Shown here: positions 8,364-16,990 of the stretch, in pieces | Layout of the letters: the number at the start of each line of letters is the position of its first letter | Numbering within the stretch: the first letter of the stretch is position 1 | Source of the DNA: Streptomyces nigra | GTDB taxonomy: Bacteria; Actinomycetota; Actinomycetes; Streptomycetales; Streptomycetaceae | Length of the DNA stretch: 64,000 nucleotides | NCBI RefSeq assembly: GCF_003074055.1 | Contig: NZ_CP029043.1 | Location: forward strand, 5,882,501 to 5,946,500 | Direction of reading: 5' to 3' | Program-made: the position numbers and the translations under genes | The notes under the pieces: model-generated | Databases searched by the model: none | Told to the model about the DNA's origin: nothing | Seen by the model: only the letters and a program-made list of their open reading frames with translations

Positions 8364-9503
8364 TTGATACGGATAGATGCAGTCACCAAGCGATACCCGG
8401 ACGGCACGGTGGCGGTCGACCGGCTGTCGCTGGAGATACCCGACCGCGCGATCACCGTCCTCGTGGGGCCGTCCGGCTGCGGGAAGACGACCACCCTGCG
8501 GATGATCAACCGGATGGTCGAGCCCAGCGAGGGCACCATCCTCCTCGACGGCGTGGACATCCAGCAGCAGCCCGTCAACACCCTGCGCCGGTCGATGGGG
8601 TACGTCATCCAGAACGCGGGCCTCTTCCAGCACCGCACCATCCTCGACAACATCGCGACCGTGCCCCGGCTGCTCGGCTGGGGCAAGGAGAAGTCCCGTG
8701 CCCGGGCCCGGGAGTTGATGGAGCGGGTCGGCCTCGACGGCGCCCTCGCCAAGCGCTACCCGTACCAGCTCTCCGGCGGCCAGCAGCAGCGCGTCGGCGT
8801 GGCCCGCGCGCTCGCCGCGGACCCGCCGGTCCTGCTGATGGACGAGCCGTTCTCGGCCGTCGACCCCGTGGTCCGCAAGGGGCTGCAGGACGAACTCCTG
8901 CGCATCCAGGAGGAGCTGGGCAAGACCATCGTCTTCGTCACCCACGACATCGACGAGGCCGTCAAGCTCGGCACCATGGTCGCCGTGATGCGCACCGGCG
9001 GTCATCTGGCCCAGTTCGCCCCGCCCGCCGAACTGCTCACCGACCCCGCCGACGCGTTCGTCGAGGACTTCCTCGGCGCCGACCGCGGCATCCGCCGGCT
9101 CTCCTTCTTCTCCTCGGCCGGCCTCGACCTGCTCACCGGGCCGATCGTCGCCGTCGACGCCTCCGCCGAGCAGATCGCCGCCGCGGGCCGCGCGGGCGCC
9201 CCCTACCTCCTCGTCGTCGACACCGACGGCCGCCCGGTCGGCTGGGGCGAGCCCGACGAGCTCACGGCCGGGTCCATCGCCACCGACGGACTCCTGTCCC
9301 ACGGACGGCCGTTCACCGCCGGCACCGACTCGCTGCGGGCCGCCCTGGACTGCGCGGTGCTCTCGCCCACCGGTTGGGCCGTCGCCGTGGACGGCGACGG
9401 ACGGGCCACCGGGGTCGTCTCCCAGACCTCCATCGGCGAGGCCATCCGCGGTGCCCACGCCGGCCGCGCCGCCGCCGGCACGGCCGAGAAGGTCGCCCCG
9501 TGA
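8364..9503 (+). CDS. Quaternary-amine (glycine betaine-type) ABC transporter ATPase
   Basis: ATP-hydrolysing subunit of an osmoprotectant importer of the OpuCA/ProV type, 379 residues. Walker A is GPSGCGKTTT, the signature is LSGGQQQRVGVARAL, Walker B is VLLMDEPFSAVD and the switch is FVTHDIDEA. The last ~110 residues fit a CBS-type regulatory region (LVVDTDGRPVGWGEP, RAALDCAVLSPTGWAVAVDGDG), which in this family senses ionic strength. The start is a TTG at 8364, with GAAGGG 11 bases before it; no ATG or GTG fits. The two permease genes follow with overlapping starts; the binding protein gene is 5 kb away beyond a conservon. Confidence 0.92.
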   Translation: MIRIDAVTKRYPDGTVAVDRLSLEIPDRAITVLVGPSGCGKTTTLRMINRMVEPSEGTILLDGVDIQQQPVNTLRRSMGYVIQNAGLFQHRTILDNIATVPRLLGWGKEKSRARARELMERVGLDGALAKRYPYQLSGGQQQRVGVARALAADPPVLLMDEPFSAVDPVVRKGLQDELLRIQEELGKTIVFVTHDIDEAVKLGTMVAVMRTGGHLAQFAPPAELLTDPADAFVEDFLGADRGIRRLSFFSSAGLDLLTGPIVAVDASAEQIAAAGRAGAPYLLVVDTDGRPVGWGEPDELTAGSIATDGLLSHGRPFTAGTDSLRAALDCAVLSPTGWAVAVDGDGRATGVVSQTSIGEAIRGAHAGRAAAGTAEKVAP

Positions 9504-10186
9504 GCGACCTCTTCGACATGCCGAGCTATCTGGAGCACAGCTTCCTCGGCCTGGTCGGGCTGCATCTGCGCGAGGCGCTGCTGCCGGTGCTCGCCGGGCT
9601 GGTCCTGGCGCTGCCGCTCGCCCAGCTGTGCGTCCGCTACCGCTGGCTCTACCCGCCGGTGCTGTGGGTGACGACCGTCCTGTACGCCATCCCGTCGCTG
9701 GCGTTCTTCGTCGTCCTCATCGACTACACCGGGCTGAGCGAGCTCACGGTGATGATCCCGCTGGCCGTCTACAGCCTGGTCGTCCTGGTCCCGGCCATCG
9801 TGGACGGGGTGCGCTCGGTCCCGCAGGAGACGCTGGCCGCCGCCACCGCCATGGGCCTCGGGCCCGTACGCCGCTATCTCCAGGTGCAGTTGCCCATCGC
9901 GGCGCCCGCCATCCTCGCCGGGCTGCGGGTGGCGGCCGTCTCCAGCATCTCCCTGGTCAGCGTCGGCATGCTCATCGGCAACGAGGGCGCCCTCGGCAAC
10001 ATGCTCGACGCCGGACTGAAGTACAACCAGCCCCGGCTGGTCTGGCTGTCCGTCATCTCGACCGCCGTCCTCGCCATCCTCGTGGACGCCCTGCTGATCG
10101 TGCTGCGGGTGTGGGTGACGCCCTGGATGCCGCGCGGCGGCGGCCGGGGCGCCCGCACCCTCGTCGCGAAGGGAGCCGCCCGGTGA
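9500..10186 (+). CDS. Quaternary-amine ABC transporter permease
   Basis: A 228-residue integral membrane subunit of the OpuCB/OpuCD (ProW) type, with about five or six membrane segments. The coupling loop is recognisable as SVPQETLAAATAMGLGPVRRYLQVQLP, which contacts the ATPase. The GTG start at 9500 overlaps the ATPase stop (GTGA). It is the first of two non-identical permeases, as in the opuC arrangement. Confidence 0.92.
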   Translation: MSDLFDMPSYLEHSFLGLVGLHLREALLPVLAGLVLALPLAQLCVRYRWLYPPVLWVTTVLYAIPSLAFFVVLIDYTGLSELTVMIPLAVYSLVVLVPAIVDGVRSVPQETLAAATAMGLGPVRRYLQVQLPIAAPAILAGLRVAAVSSISLVSVGMLIGNEGALGNMLDAGLKYNQPRLVWLSVISTAVLAILVDALLIVLRVWVTPWMPRGGGRGARTLVAKGAAR

Positions 10187-10851
10187 ACATCCTCAACTTC
10201 GCCGACGCGTTCTTCAGCGACGGCGCCCACTGGCAGGGCTACGACGGCATCCCCGTCCGGCTCGCCGAGCACGTCCAGTACACGCTGATGGCGCTCGGCA
10301 TCGCCGCCGCCATCGGGCTCCCCGTCGGCCTGCTCACCGGGCACACCGGGCGCGGCGGCAACGTGCTCGCCCTCATCGCCACGTCCGGCCGGGCGCTGCC
10401 CAGCTTCGGCCTGATGGTGCTGATGTTCATCCTGCTGGGCCTCGGCATGGCCCCCGTGATGATCCCGCTGGTGGTGCTCGCCGTGCCGCCCATCCTGGTC
10501 ACCACCAACGAGGCGATGCGCTCCCTGGACCCGGCGCCCGTGGACGCGGCGCGCGGCATGGGCATGGGCGAGGCCCAGGTGCTGTTCCGGGTCGAACTGC
10601 CCACCGCGCTCCCGCTGATCCTCAGCGGGCTGCGCTCCGCGGCCATCCAGATCGTCTCGACGGCCACGATCGCCGCGTACGTCAGCTTCGGCGGCCTCGG
10701 CCGGTACATCGTCGACGGCCTCTACCAGCGGGACTACGAGAAGGTCGTGGGCGGCGCCACGCTGGTGGCCGGGCTCGCGGTGGTCACGCTGCTGGTGTTC
10801 TGGGCGGTGGGCCGGCTCGCGGTCTCCCGGGGCGTACGCAGGCCCACCTGA
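10183..10851 (+). CDS. Quaternary-amine ABC transporter permease (second subunit)
   Basis: A 222-residue permease paralogous to the preceding one. The coupling loop SLDPAPVDAARGMGMGEAQVLFRVELP and the conserved TATIAAYVSFGGLGRYIVDGL are characteristic of the family. The GTG start overlaps the stop of the upstream permease. A GC-rich hairpin follows the stop, between this gene and the convergent cvnD. Confidence 0.92.
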   Translation: MNILNFADAFFSDGAHWQGYDGIPVRLAEHVQYTLMALGIAAAIGLPVGLLTGHTGRGGNVLALIATSGRALPSFGLMVLMFILLGLGMAPVMIPLVVLAVPPILVTTNEAMRSLDPAPVDAARGMGMGEAQVLFRVELPTALPLILSGLRSAAIQIVSTATIAAYVSFGGLGRYIVDGLYQRDYEKVVGGATLVAGLAVVTLLVFWAVGRLAVSRGVRRPT

Positions 10852-10890
10852 CGGTACGGCGGTGCCGGGCCGCCCCGGCGCCGCCGTCAG
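10848..10890. terminator. GC-rich hairpin between convergent transporter and conservon
   Basis: An imperfect inverted repeat (CTGACGG...GGCGGTGCCGGG paired with CCCGGCGCCGCC...GTCAG) lies over the two convergent stop codons. It probably ends both transcripts. Confidence 0.5.
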
Positions 10891-11486
10891 CCCTCCGTAC
10901 GCGCCAGGGCCACTTCCATGACCACGAGCAGGGCGTCGCGCACCGAGCCGGTCTCGCGGGCGTCGAAGACGACCACGGGCACGCCCTCGCTGACGTCGAG
11001 CGCCCAGCGGACCTCGTCCAGGGTGTGCTCGACCCGGCCGTCGAAGGCGTTGACGGCCACCGCGAACGGGATGCCCTTGTGCTCGAAGTAGTCGACGGCG
11101 GCGAAGCAGTCGTCGAGCCGCCGGGTGTCGACGATGACGAGGGCGCCGACCGCGCCCTCGACCAGGTCGTCCCACATGAAGCCGAACCGCTCCTGCCCGG
11201 GCGTGCCGAACAGATAGAGCTTCAGCGTCGGGTCGATGGTGATGCAGCCGAAGTCCATCGCGACCGTCGTCGTGGACTTCCGCGGGGTGTGCGTGAGGTC
11301 GTCGACGCCTGCCGCGACCTCCGTGATGGCCGCCTCCGTGGTCAGCGGCTCGATCTCGGATATCGCCCCCACGGCGGTGGTCTTGCCCACGCCGAAGCCG
11401 CCCGCGATCACCATCTTGACCGGCAGCGGCGGCCGTGCCGTCGCCGGTCCGGCCGGGGCGCCGGCGGCCGTTTCAGTCGCTGTCAC
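10887..11486 (-). CDS. cvnD: Conservon GTP-binding protein CvnD
   Basis: A small Ras-like GTPase of 199 residues, fourth gene of a complete conservon. The P-loop is GGFGVGKTT, and the switch/G3 region is LFGTPGQERFGFMWDDL. The G4 NKxD motif appears as NAFDG, which is usual in this family. In conservons the GTPase works with the sensor kinase-like CvnA, roadblock protein CvnB and DUF742 protein CvnC at the membrane, resembling a eukaryotic G-protein receptor complex. Its GTG start overlaps the end of cvnC. Confidence 0.93.
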   Translation of the reverse strand: MTATETAAGAPAGPATARPPLPVKMVIAGGFGVGKTTAVGAISEIEPLTTEAAITEVAAGVDDLTHTPRKSTTTVAMDFGCITIDPTLKLYLFGTPGQERFGFMWDDLVEGAVGALVIVDTRRLDDCFAAVDYFEHKGIPFAVAVNAFDGRVEHTLDEVRWALDVSEGVPVVVFDARETGSVRDALLVVMEVALARTEG

Positions 11487-11898
11487 TGAGGACCCCTCGT
11501 GCGTCGGGGATGGCGCGCAGGCCCTCGATGACCCTGCGCAGGACGGAGGCGTCGTGGACGACGCCGGAGTCGGGCACGTGCACCGTCAGCCGGCCCTCGT
11601 CGCGCAGGTCCTCGGCGAGGACCCGCACCACGTTCAGATGCAGCCGCAGCCGGGCCGCGATCTCCGCGAGGGACTGCGGCAGCCGGCACACGGCGACGAT
11701 GTCGCGCCGCTCGAAGGCGAGCCGGTCGAGCGCGTCCAGCCCCTCGGCGGTGGCGACCACCTGGGTCTCGACGGGCATCGCCCGGCCGCCGGTGGTGTCC
11801 GCGACCCGGCCGGCGGTGAGCAGGAACGGCCGCACGGCGGACGCCTGCCCGACCGGTTCCGGGCCGCTCGGCTCCGGCGGTGGGATGTCGTCCGCCAT
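11473..11898 (-). CDS. cvnC: Conservon protein CvnC (DUF742)
   Basis: A 141-residue DUF742 protein with a winged-helix-like core: FLLTAGRVADT near the N-terminus, then SLAEIAARLRLHLNVVRVLAEDL and GRLTVHVP. The ATG at 11898 (MADDIPPPEP) is chosen over an upstream in-frame start because an AAGGAG ribosome site precedes it. It lies between cvnB and cvnD, overlapping cvnD by 14 bases. Confidence 0.92.
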   Translation of the reverse strand: MADDIPPPEPSGPEPVGQASAVRPFLLTAGRVADTTGGRAMPVETQVVATAEGLDALDRLAFERRDIVAVCRLPQSLAEIAARLRLHLNVVRVLAEDLRDEGRLTVHVPDSGVVHDASVLRRVIEGLRAIPDARGVLSDSD

Positions 11899-11923
11899 GG
11901 GGTGTCCGCTCCTTCCGGCCCGG

Positions 11924-12406
11924 TCAGCGGGCCGAGGCCGCACCGACGCTGTTCTTGAGCTCCAGGACGAGCTGGGGGCTCAGCGCGGCTCCGGCCCGAT
12001 TGGCGAACACCGTCATCTCGTAGGCGATGTTGCCCAGCTTGGCCTCCTTGTCGGTGACCACGCCGAGGACGGCGCCGCTGCCGATCGCGGAGACCAGCAC
12101 ATGGCCGCCGTCCAGGTCGATGATGACCTTGTTGAGCGCCCCGAGGCCGTAGTTGCCGGACGCGCCCGCGGCCAGGCTGGTGATCCCGGAGACGATCGCC
12201 GCGAGCCGCTCGGAGTCGGCCTGCTGGCGCAGCTCCGACACGGCGATCAGCAGCCCGTCCGAGGAGACGGCGATGGCGTCCACGACACCGGCCGTCTCGG
12301 TGGCGAAGCGATTCAGCAGCCAGGTGAAGTCGGCTGCGGCAGCCGCCAGTTCGGCTGGCGAGGCGTCCGCGCCTCCTGCCGGGGTGCCACCTGTCGACGT
12401 GCTCAC
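11924..12406 (-). CDS. cvnB: Conservon protein CvnB (roadblock/LC7)
   Basis: A 160-residue roadblock/LC7 (MglB-like) protein. The core runs from FTWLLNRFATETAGVVDAIA through SSDGLLIAVS and GITSLAAGA to the C-terminal ANRAGAALSPQLVLELK. Roadblock proteins act as regulators of small GTPases and probably bind CvnD here. The GTG start overlaps the stop of cvnA. Confidence 0.93.
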   Translation of the reverse strand: MSTSTGGTPAGGADASPAELAAAAADFTWLLNRFATETAGVVDAIAVSSDGLLIAVSELRQQADSERLAAIVSGITSLAAGASGNYGLGALNKVIIDLDGGHVLVSAIGSGAVLGVVTDKEAKLGNIAYEMTVFANRAGAALSPQLVLELKNSVGAASAR

Positions 12407-14844
12407 TGCTCCGCTCCTTCCGGGGGGTCGTTCTCGTTCTGGGTCGGGGAGTTCGGGGCCGGGACCGGGACGGCCCCGCTCTCGCGGTGCGCGCGCTCCA
12501 CGGCCGCCTCGAACGCGTCGAGTTCGTCGCGTACGGCGTCGGCGTCGACGATCCGGGGTCGGTCCGGCACCACGGCCGCCCGCTCGTCGCCCTGCCCCGC
12601 CGTGCGCAGGGTCGCGCCCCGGACCCGCCGCCGCAGCGGACGGCCGGAGGACGGGGCGGAGACGGGGGCGGGGTCGTCGCCGGAGCGGGGCGCGGGCACG
12701 GTGGGCGCCGGGGTGGAGGCGTCCGCCGTGGTCGCGGGGCGCTTGGCGCGGCGGGGGAGGGGGCCGGAGCCGTCCGGGTCCGCCGGTACGGCGTCCGCGG
12801 GCACCGGGCCGGTGGCGGTGGTGCCCGACGGCTCCGGGTCCGGCCGCTTGCTGCCGGCCAGGGCCGTGAGCGCCGGGGTGGAGGTCGTCGCCGTCGTGCT
12901 GCCGGTGACCAGACGGGCCGAGGGGATCGTCACCTCGGCCGTGACACCGCCGCCCGGCGTACGGGACAGGGTGACGGCGATCCCCCAGCGGCGCGCGAGC
13001 GTGCCGACGACGAACAGGCCGAGCACCTTCGTCGGCACCAGGTCGAGCCGTTCACGGCGGACCAGCCGGGCGTTCTCCTCCGCCAGGCGCTCGGCGGTCA
13101 TGCCGAGGCCGTGGTCGCTGACCACGATCACCGCGTCGTCGCCGTCCGTCGCCACCGTCACCTCGACGGGGCTGTCCGCCGGCGAGAACGACACGGCGTT
13201 CTCCAGCAGTTCGGCCACCATCAGCGTGAGGTCGCCGATGACCTCCGGCTCCAGGACGGCCTCGGAGCGGGCCCGCAGCTCCACCCGCTGGAAGCCCTCG
13301 ATCTGACCGAGCGCGGCCCGGACGACGTTGGTGAGCGAGGTGGGACCGGTGTCCAGCGCGGCCTCGTGGATGCCGGCGAGCAGCATCAGGCTGTCGGCGT
13401 TGCGCCGCAGGCGGACCGCGATGTGGTCGATGGAGTACAGGCGTTCCAGCAGCGCGGGGTCGGTCTCGCCGCGCTCCACCGCGTCGATCAGCGAGAGCTG
13501 ACGAGACGTCAGGTTGCTGACGCGGCGGCCGACGTTGCCGAACATCTCGGCGACGTTGCGCCGGCTGAGCACCTGCCGCTCCAGCAGCGCCGCCGCCGTG
13601 GTCTGCACGTCGTTGAAGGTCTCGGCGAGCTCACCGATCTCGTCGCGCGCGGTGACCGGCATCTCGCGCAGCCGGGGCGGCCCCTCGTCCTCGGCGTCGT
13701 CGTCGGCGACCCGGGCCAGCTCGCGCCGGGCCACCTCGGCGACCTGCCGCGCGGCGCCCGTGAGCGCCACCACGGGCCGTACCACCGAACGCCGTACCAG
13801 CACGGCCAGGACCAGCCACAGGGCGAAGCCGAGCAGCGCCGCCCCGAGGAGCAGCAGCGCACGCCACGCGGCCGTCTCGGACGCGTTCTCCGCCCGGTCG
13901 GCGATCTGGTCGATCAGCGAGGTCGTGATCGACAGCCGGGTCTTCGCCTGGTCGCGGTAGGCGCCGTAGGATTCGAGGGCCTTGTCGAGGGACTCGCGGA
14001 CCTCGGCGGGGGAGCCGGCCTGCGCCGCGCCGGGGTCGATCTGGAGCTCGGCGTACTGCCGGCTGATGGTGGACTGCGCGGTGGTGTACCGGATCCCGGC
14101 GAACGTGTCGGCCTGCGCCCCGGTGGCGAAGCGGGTGAACCGCTCGGCCTGGTGCGTGTACTCGTCGTAGGCGCCGATCGCGCTGATGACTTCGATGAGC
14201 GCGTTGGAGTCTCCGGTCGACGCGGAGAACACGGCCGTCTCGAACTCGCTGTGCGCGGCGGCCGACCGCAGCAGCGAGTCCAGCAGGTTGCCGGTGAAGG
14301 TGGTGGCGAGTTCGGGGTTGCGGTCCAGGGCGAGGCCGTCGATCAGCTGCCCCGAGGCGTGGGTGTAGGCGGGGTCGATGTTGTTGGCCGGGAGGTACCC
14401 GTCCTCGATGGTGTCCCGCAGCCCGGCGAGGCCCTCGACGTTCTTCAGGGCCTGCGCCTCGGTCTCCGGCAGCCGGTCGCCGAACGCCTCGCGCACCTGC
14501 TTGACCTGGGTGTCCACCCGGTCCTGGGCGGCGCGGTAGGCGTCCGCCGAGGGGTCGCCGCCCCCGGCGGCCTCGTGCCGTACGGAGAGCAGCACCGCCT
14601 GCTGGTGCTCGGCGGCCAGCCGGTCGACGAGCTTCGCGACCTCCACGCTCTCGCGGACCAGCCGGGCGGCGTTGGCCGCCTCGCGGGACTGGGCGGTCTG
14701 CTCGGCGATGAGATAGGCGAGAAGCGCGGCGACGACCGTGAGCGGCACACCGACCAGGAGGTTCAGCTTGTGCCGGAAGGGCCAGCGGTCGGGGTGACCG
14801 CGCATCCGGCGGGGGCGGGGTCCGCCTGCCTCGCTCGTGGACAC
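12403..14844 (-). CDS. cvnA: Conservon sensor kinase-like protein CvnA
   Basis: An 813-residue membrane sensor. A short cytoplasmic N-terminus is followed by a membrane segment (LLVGVPLTVVAALLAYLIA), a large extracellular nitrate-sensor-like domain of about 280 residues, a second membrane segment (LLLLGAALLGFALWLVLAVLV), a HAMP linker, and a GHKL ATPase domain with ELLENAVSFSPADSPV and SDHGLGM. There is no canonical H-box His, as usual for CvnA. The ~190 C-terminal residues are Pro/Ala-rich and basic. The GTG at 14844 is chosen because GGAGGAAT lies just upstream. Confidence 0.92.
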   Translation of the reverse strand: MSTSEAGGPRPRRMRGHPDRWPFRHKLNLLVGVPLTVVAALLAYLIAEQTAQSREAANAARLVRESVEVAKLVDRLAAEHQQAVLLSVRHEAAGGGDPSADAYRAAQDRVDTQVKQVREAFGDRLPETEAQALKNVEGLAGLRDTIEDGYLPANNIDPAYTHASGQLIDGLALDRNPELATTFTGNLLDSLLRSAAAHSEFETAVFSASTGDSNALIEVISAIGAYDEYTHQAERFTRFATGAQADTFAGIRYTTAQSTISRQYAELQIDPGAAQAGSPAEVRESLDKALESYGAYRDQAKTRLSITTSLIDQIADRAENASETAAWRALLLLGAALLGFALWLVLAVLVRRSVVRPVVALTGAARQVAEVARRELARVADDDAEDEGPPRLREMPVTARDEIGELAETFNDVQTTAAALLERQVLSRRNVAEMFGNVGRRVSNLTSRQLSLIDAVERGETDPALLERLYSIDHIAVRLRRNADSLMLLAGIHEAALDTGPTSLTNVVRAALGQIEGFQRVELRARSEAVLEPEVIGDLTLMVAELLENAVSFSPADSPVEVTVATDGDDAVIVVSDHGLGMTAERLAEENARLVRRERLDLVPTKVLGLFVVGTLARRWGIAVTLSRTPGGGVTAEVTIPSARLVTGSTTATTSTPALTALAGSKRPDPEPSGTTATGPVPADAVPADPDGSGPLPRRAKRPATTADASTPAPTVPAPRSGDDPAPVSAPSSGRPLRRRVRGATLRTAGQGDERAAVVPDRPRIVDADAVRDELDAFEAAVERAHRESGAVPVPAPNSPTQNENDPPEGAEQ

Positions 14845-15149
14845 CGGGATTCCTCCTTCGTGGGCGCCGCATGGGTGCGTGTGCCTCACGTGACCGCTGT
14901 TGCTGACTTCCGATCGGTTCTGTGCGGGACAGTACCGTCCCTTCGGTGCTGTGACCGGAACTGTACGTCAAGATTCCGTTACACCACCCGAGCACGCCAG
15001 TCGTCCGGCCTTCACACCCTCGACAACTCCCCGACACATCGCACACTTTGAGGCCAATCGGTGACCTGGGGCCCCTTGACTGACCGAGAACCCGCTGGAT
15101 TGGATCAGTGGAAAGGCTCTCCCAACCCCACCGAACCGGAACGGGAATC
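14845..15149. other. Intergenic region between divergent cvnA and osmolyte-binding protein genes
   Basis: About 305 bases with no credible gene. It must carry the promoter of the conservon (minus strand) and of the binding protein gene. A TTGACT at 15076-15081 could be a -35 box for the latter, but I see no convincing -10 box with it. No riboswitch or strong inverted repeat was recognised. Confidence 0.6.
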
Positions 15150-16106
15150 GTGACTTTCACCGCCCAGCGCAGCAGCTCCCTCAGGAACCATCCCGGCGCG
15201 GCCGCCCTCGCGCTCGCGGCCGCCGCGGCGCTGCTGACGGGATGTTCCTCCTCCGACGACAAGTCCGACCCCCTCGCCGAGGACAAGGCGAGCGGCGGCA
15301 CCGTCGTCGTCGGCTCGAACAACTTCGCCGAGAGCGTCCTGATCGCCGACATCTACGGCGAGGCCCTCAAGGCCAAGGGCATCAAGGTCAGTTACAAGCC
15401 CAACATCGGCAGCCGCGAGACCACGTACGGCCTGCTGAAGAACGGTTCCGTCACGGTCCTCCCCGAGTACAACGGCTCGCTGCTGGCCTACCTCGACGCG
15501 AAGGCGCCGCAGGAGTCCGCCGAGGCCGTCAACGCCGCGGTGAAGAAGAAGCTGGACCCCAAGCTCACCCTGCTGGAGTCCTCCCCGGCCGAGGACAAGG
15601 ACTCCGTCAGCGTCAACGCCGAGACGGCGAAGAAGTACGACCTGACGGCCGACTCCACGCTCGCGGACCTCAAGGAGGCGGCGCCCGACCTGCTGATCGG
15701 CGGCTCGCCCGAGTTCCAGACCCGGCACCAGGGCCTGAAGGGCCTGGAGTCCGAGTACGGCCTGAAGTTCAAGTCCTTCAAGGCGCTGGACGCGGGCGGC
15801 CCGCTCACCCAGGCCGCCCTGACGAAGAACACCGTGCAGGCCGCGGACATCTTCACCACGGACCCCACCATCACCAAGGAGGGCTTCGTCGTCCTGAAGG
15901 ACCCGAAGAACCTCTTCGGCTTCGCCAACGTCACCCCGCTCGTCCACAAGAGCGGCCTGTCCGCCGAGGGGGTCGCGGCGCTCAACGCCGTCTCCGCCAA
16001 GCTGGACACCAAGACGCTCCTCGACCTGGACTCCCAGGTCCAGCTGGAGAACAAGGACCCGCTCGACGTCGCCAAGGAGTGGCTGAAGTCGGCCGGCCTG
16101 ATCTGA
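15150..16106 (+). CDS. Osmoprotectant (quaternary amine) ABC transporter binding lipoprotein
   Basis: A 318-residue solute-binding lipoprotein of the OpuCC/OpuAC-type. The signal sequence ends in the lipobox LLTGC, followed by a Ser/Asp linker, then VVVGSNNFAESVLIADIYGEALKAKG and GSRETTYGLLKNGSVTVLPEYNGSLL, which are typical of glycine betaine/choline binders. The GTG at 15150 has a purine-rich site before it; a GTG at 15108 in frame would add 14 non-hydrophobic residues and is less likely. It presumably serves the ATPase and permeases at 8364-10851. A strong hairpin follows. Confidence 0.92.
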   Translation: MTFTAQRSSSLRNHPGAAALALAAAAALLTGCSSSDDKSDPLAEDKASGGTVVVGSNNFAESVLIADIYGEALKAKGIKVSYKPNIGSRETTYGLLKNGSVTVLPEYNGSLLAYLDAKAPQESAEAVNAAVKKKLDPKLTLLESSPAEDKDSVSVNAETAKKYDLTADSTLADLKEAAPDLLIGGSPEFQTRHQGLKGLESEYGLKFKSFKALDAGGPLTQAALTKNTVQAADIFTTDPTITKEGFVVLKDPKNLFGFANVTPLVHKSGLSAEGVAALNAVSAKLDTKTLLDLDSQVQLENKDPLDVAKEWLKSAGLI

Positions 16107-16118
16107 CGAGGCAACCGG

Positions 16119-16153
16119 CGCGCCGGTGACGGACCACCACCGTCACCGGCGCG
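16119..16153. terminator. Perfect 14-bp stem-loop terminator
   Basis: A perfect inverted repeat (16119-16132 with 16140-16153) with a seven-base loop lies just downstream of the osmolyte-binding protein gene and upstream of the convergent conservon end. It probably terminates in both directions. Confidence 0.75.
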
Positions 16154-16198
16154 TCCGCGTCTGAGCCCTTCCGCCTTCGCGCGGGCCGTCCCACCGGA

Positions 16199-16567
16199 TC
16201 AGAGCCGGTCGAGGCCGTCCCGCACCTTCCGCAGCAGCCCCGGCTCGGCCGTCCCCGGCGTCACCGGGCGCGGGCGGTGCACGGTGATCAGACCGGCCTC
16301 CAGCAGATCGCACAGCATGATCGCGACAACGCTCACCGGCAGGTCGAGCCGGGCCGCGAGCTCCGCGACGGCCACCGGCCGGGCACAGCGCCGCAGGATC
16401 CGCGACTGCTCCGGCTGCGGACGCGGCGCCCGCTCCGGCGGCGGATCCACCGCCGTCACCCTGGTGATCAGGGTGAAGTCGGTCCGGCTGGGCCGGGTCC
16501 GGCCGCCCGTCAGGGTGAAGGGACGCACCAGCCGGCCCGCCGTATCGTCTGGGCCCACCTCACGCAC
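16199..16567 (-). CDS. cvnC: DUF742 protein, CvnC of a second conservon
   Basis: A 122-residue DUF742 protein: LVRPFTLTGGRTRPS at the N-terminus, then CARPVAVAELAARLDLPVSV and CDLLEAGLITVHRP. It is the last gene of a minus-strand operon cvnA-cvnB-cvnC. Its GTG start overlaps the end of cvnB by eight bases. No GTPase gene follows: the next gene downstream is the convergent osmolyte-binding protein, so this conservon is incomplete. Confidence 0.9.
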   Translation of the reverse strand: MREVGPDDTAGRLVRPFTLTGGRTRPSRTDFTLITRVTAVDPPPERAPRPQPEQSRILRRCARPVAVAELAARLDLPVSVVAIMLCDLLEAGLITVHRPRPVTPGTAEPGLLRKVRDGLDRL

Positions 16568-16979
16568 CCGGGCCGACGTGCGCCCGCGGCGCCGCCGACA
16601 GGTGCTCCCCGATCTTCTTCACCAGCATGTTCATCTGGTACGCCACCACGCCGACGTCGGCGCCCTGGTTGGTCAGCACGACCAGATGGGCGCCGGGACC
16701 GGCGGTGGTCAGGATGAGATAGCTGTGCGCCATCTCGATCAGCGCCTGACGCACGGGACCGCCCCGGAAGTCCATGCTGACGCCCTTGCTGAGACTCATC
16801 AGACCGGACGCGGTCGCCGCCAGCCGCTCGGCGTCGTCACGCAGGAACCCCGTCGACTTGCTCACCACCAGACCGTCCTCGGAGAGCACGACGGCGTGGT
16901 TGACGCCGGCGACCCGCTCCACCAGTCCGGTGAGCAACTGGTCGAGCTGGGTGTCGGTGGCGGGGGTGGAGCGTGTCAT
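16560..16979 (-). CDS. cvnB: Roadblock/LC7 protein, CvnB of a second conservon
   Basis: A 139-residue roadblock/LC7 protein with LDQLLTGLVERVAGVNHAVV, SEDGLVVSKSTG, SGLMSLSKG and AYQMNMLVKKIGEHL. The ATG at 16979 is preceded by AAGGA at good spacing; an alternative ATG at 16994 overlaps the stop of cvnA (ATGA) and would add MKDSA. It would be expected to bind a small GTPase, but this operon has none, so the partner may come from another conservon such as the neighbouring complete one. Confidence 0.9.
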   Translation of the reverse strand: MTRSTPATDTQLDQLLTGLVERVAGVNHAVVLSEDGLVVSKSTGFLRDDAERLAATASGLMSLSKGVSMDFRGGPVRQALIEMAHSYLILTTAGPGAHLVVLTNQGADVGVVAYQMNMLVKKIGEHLSAAPRAHVGPGA

Positions 16980-16990
16980 GGCGGAGTCCT

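Noticed and set aside
12487..15051. A long plus-strand frame across cvnA
   Set aside because: Antisense to a clear sensor protein and without domain content.
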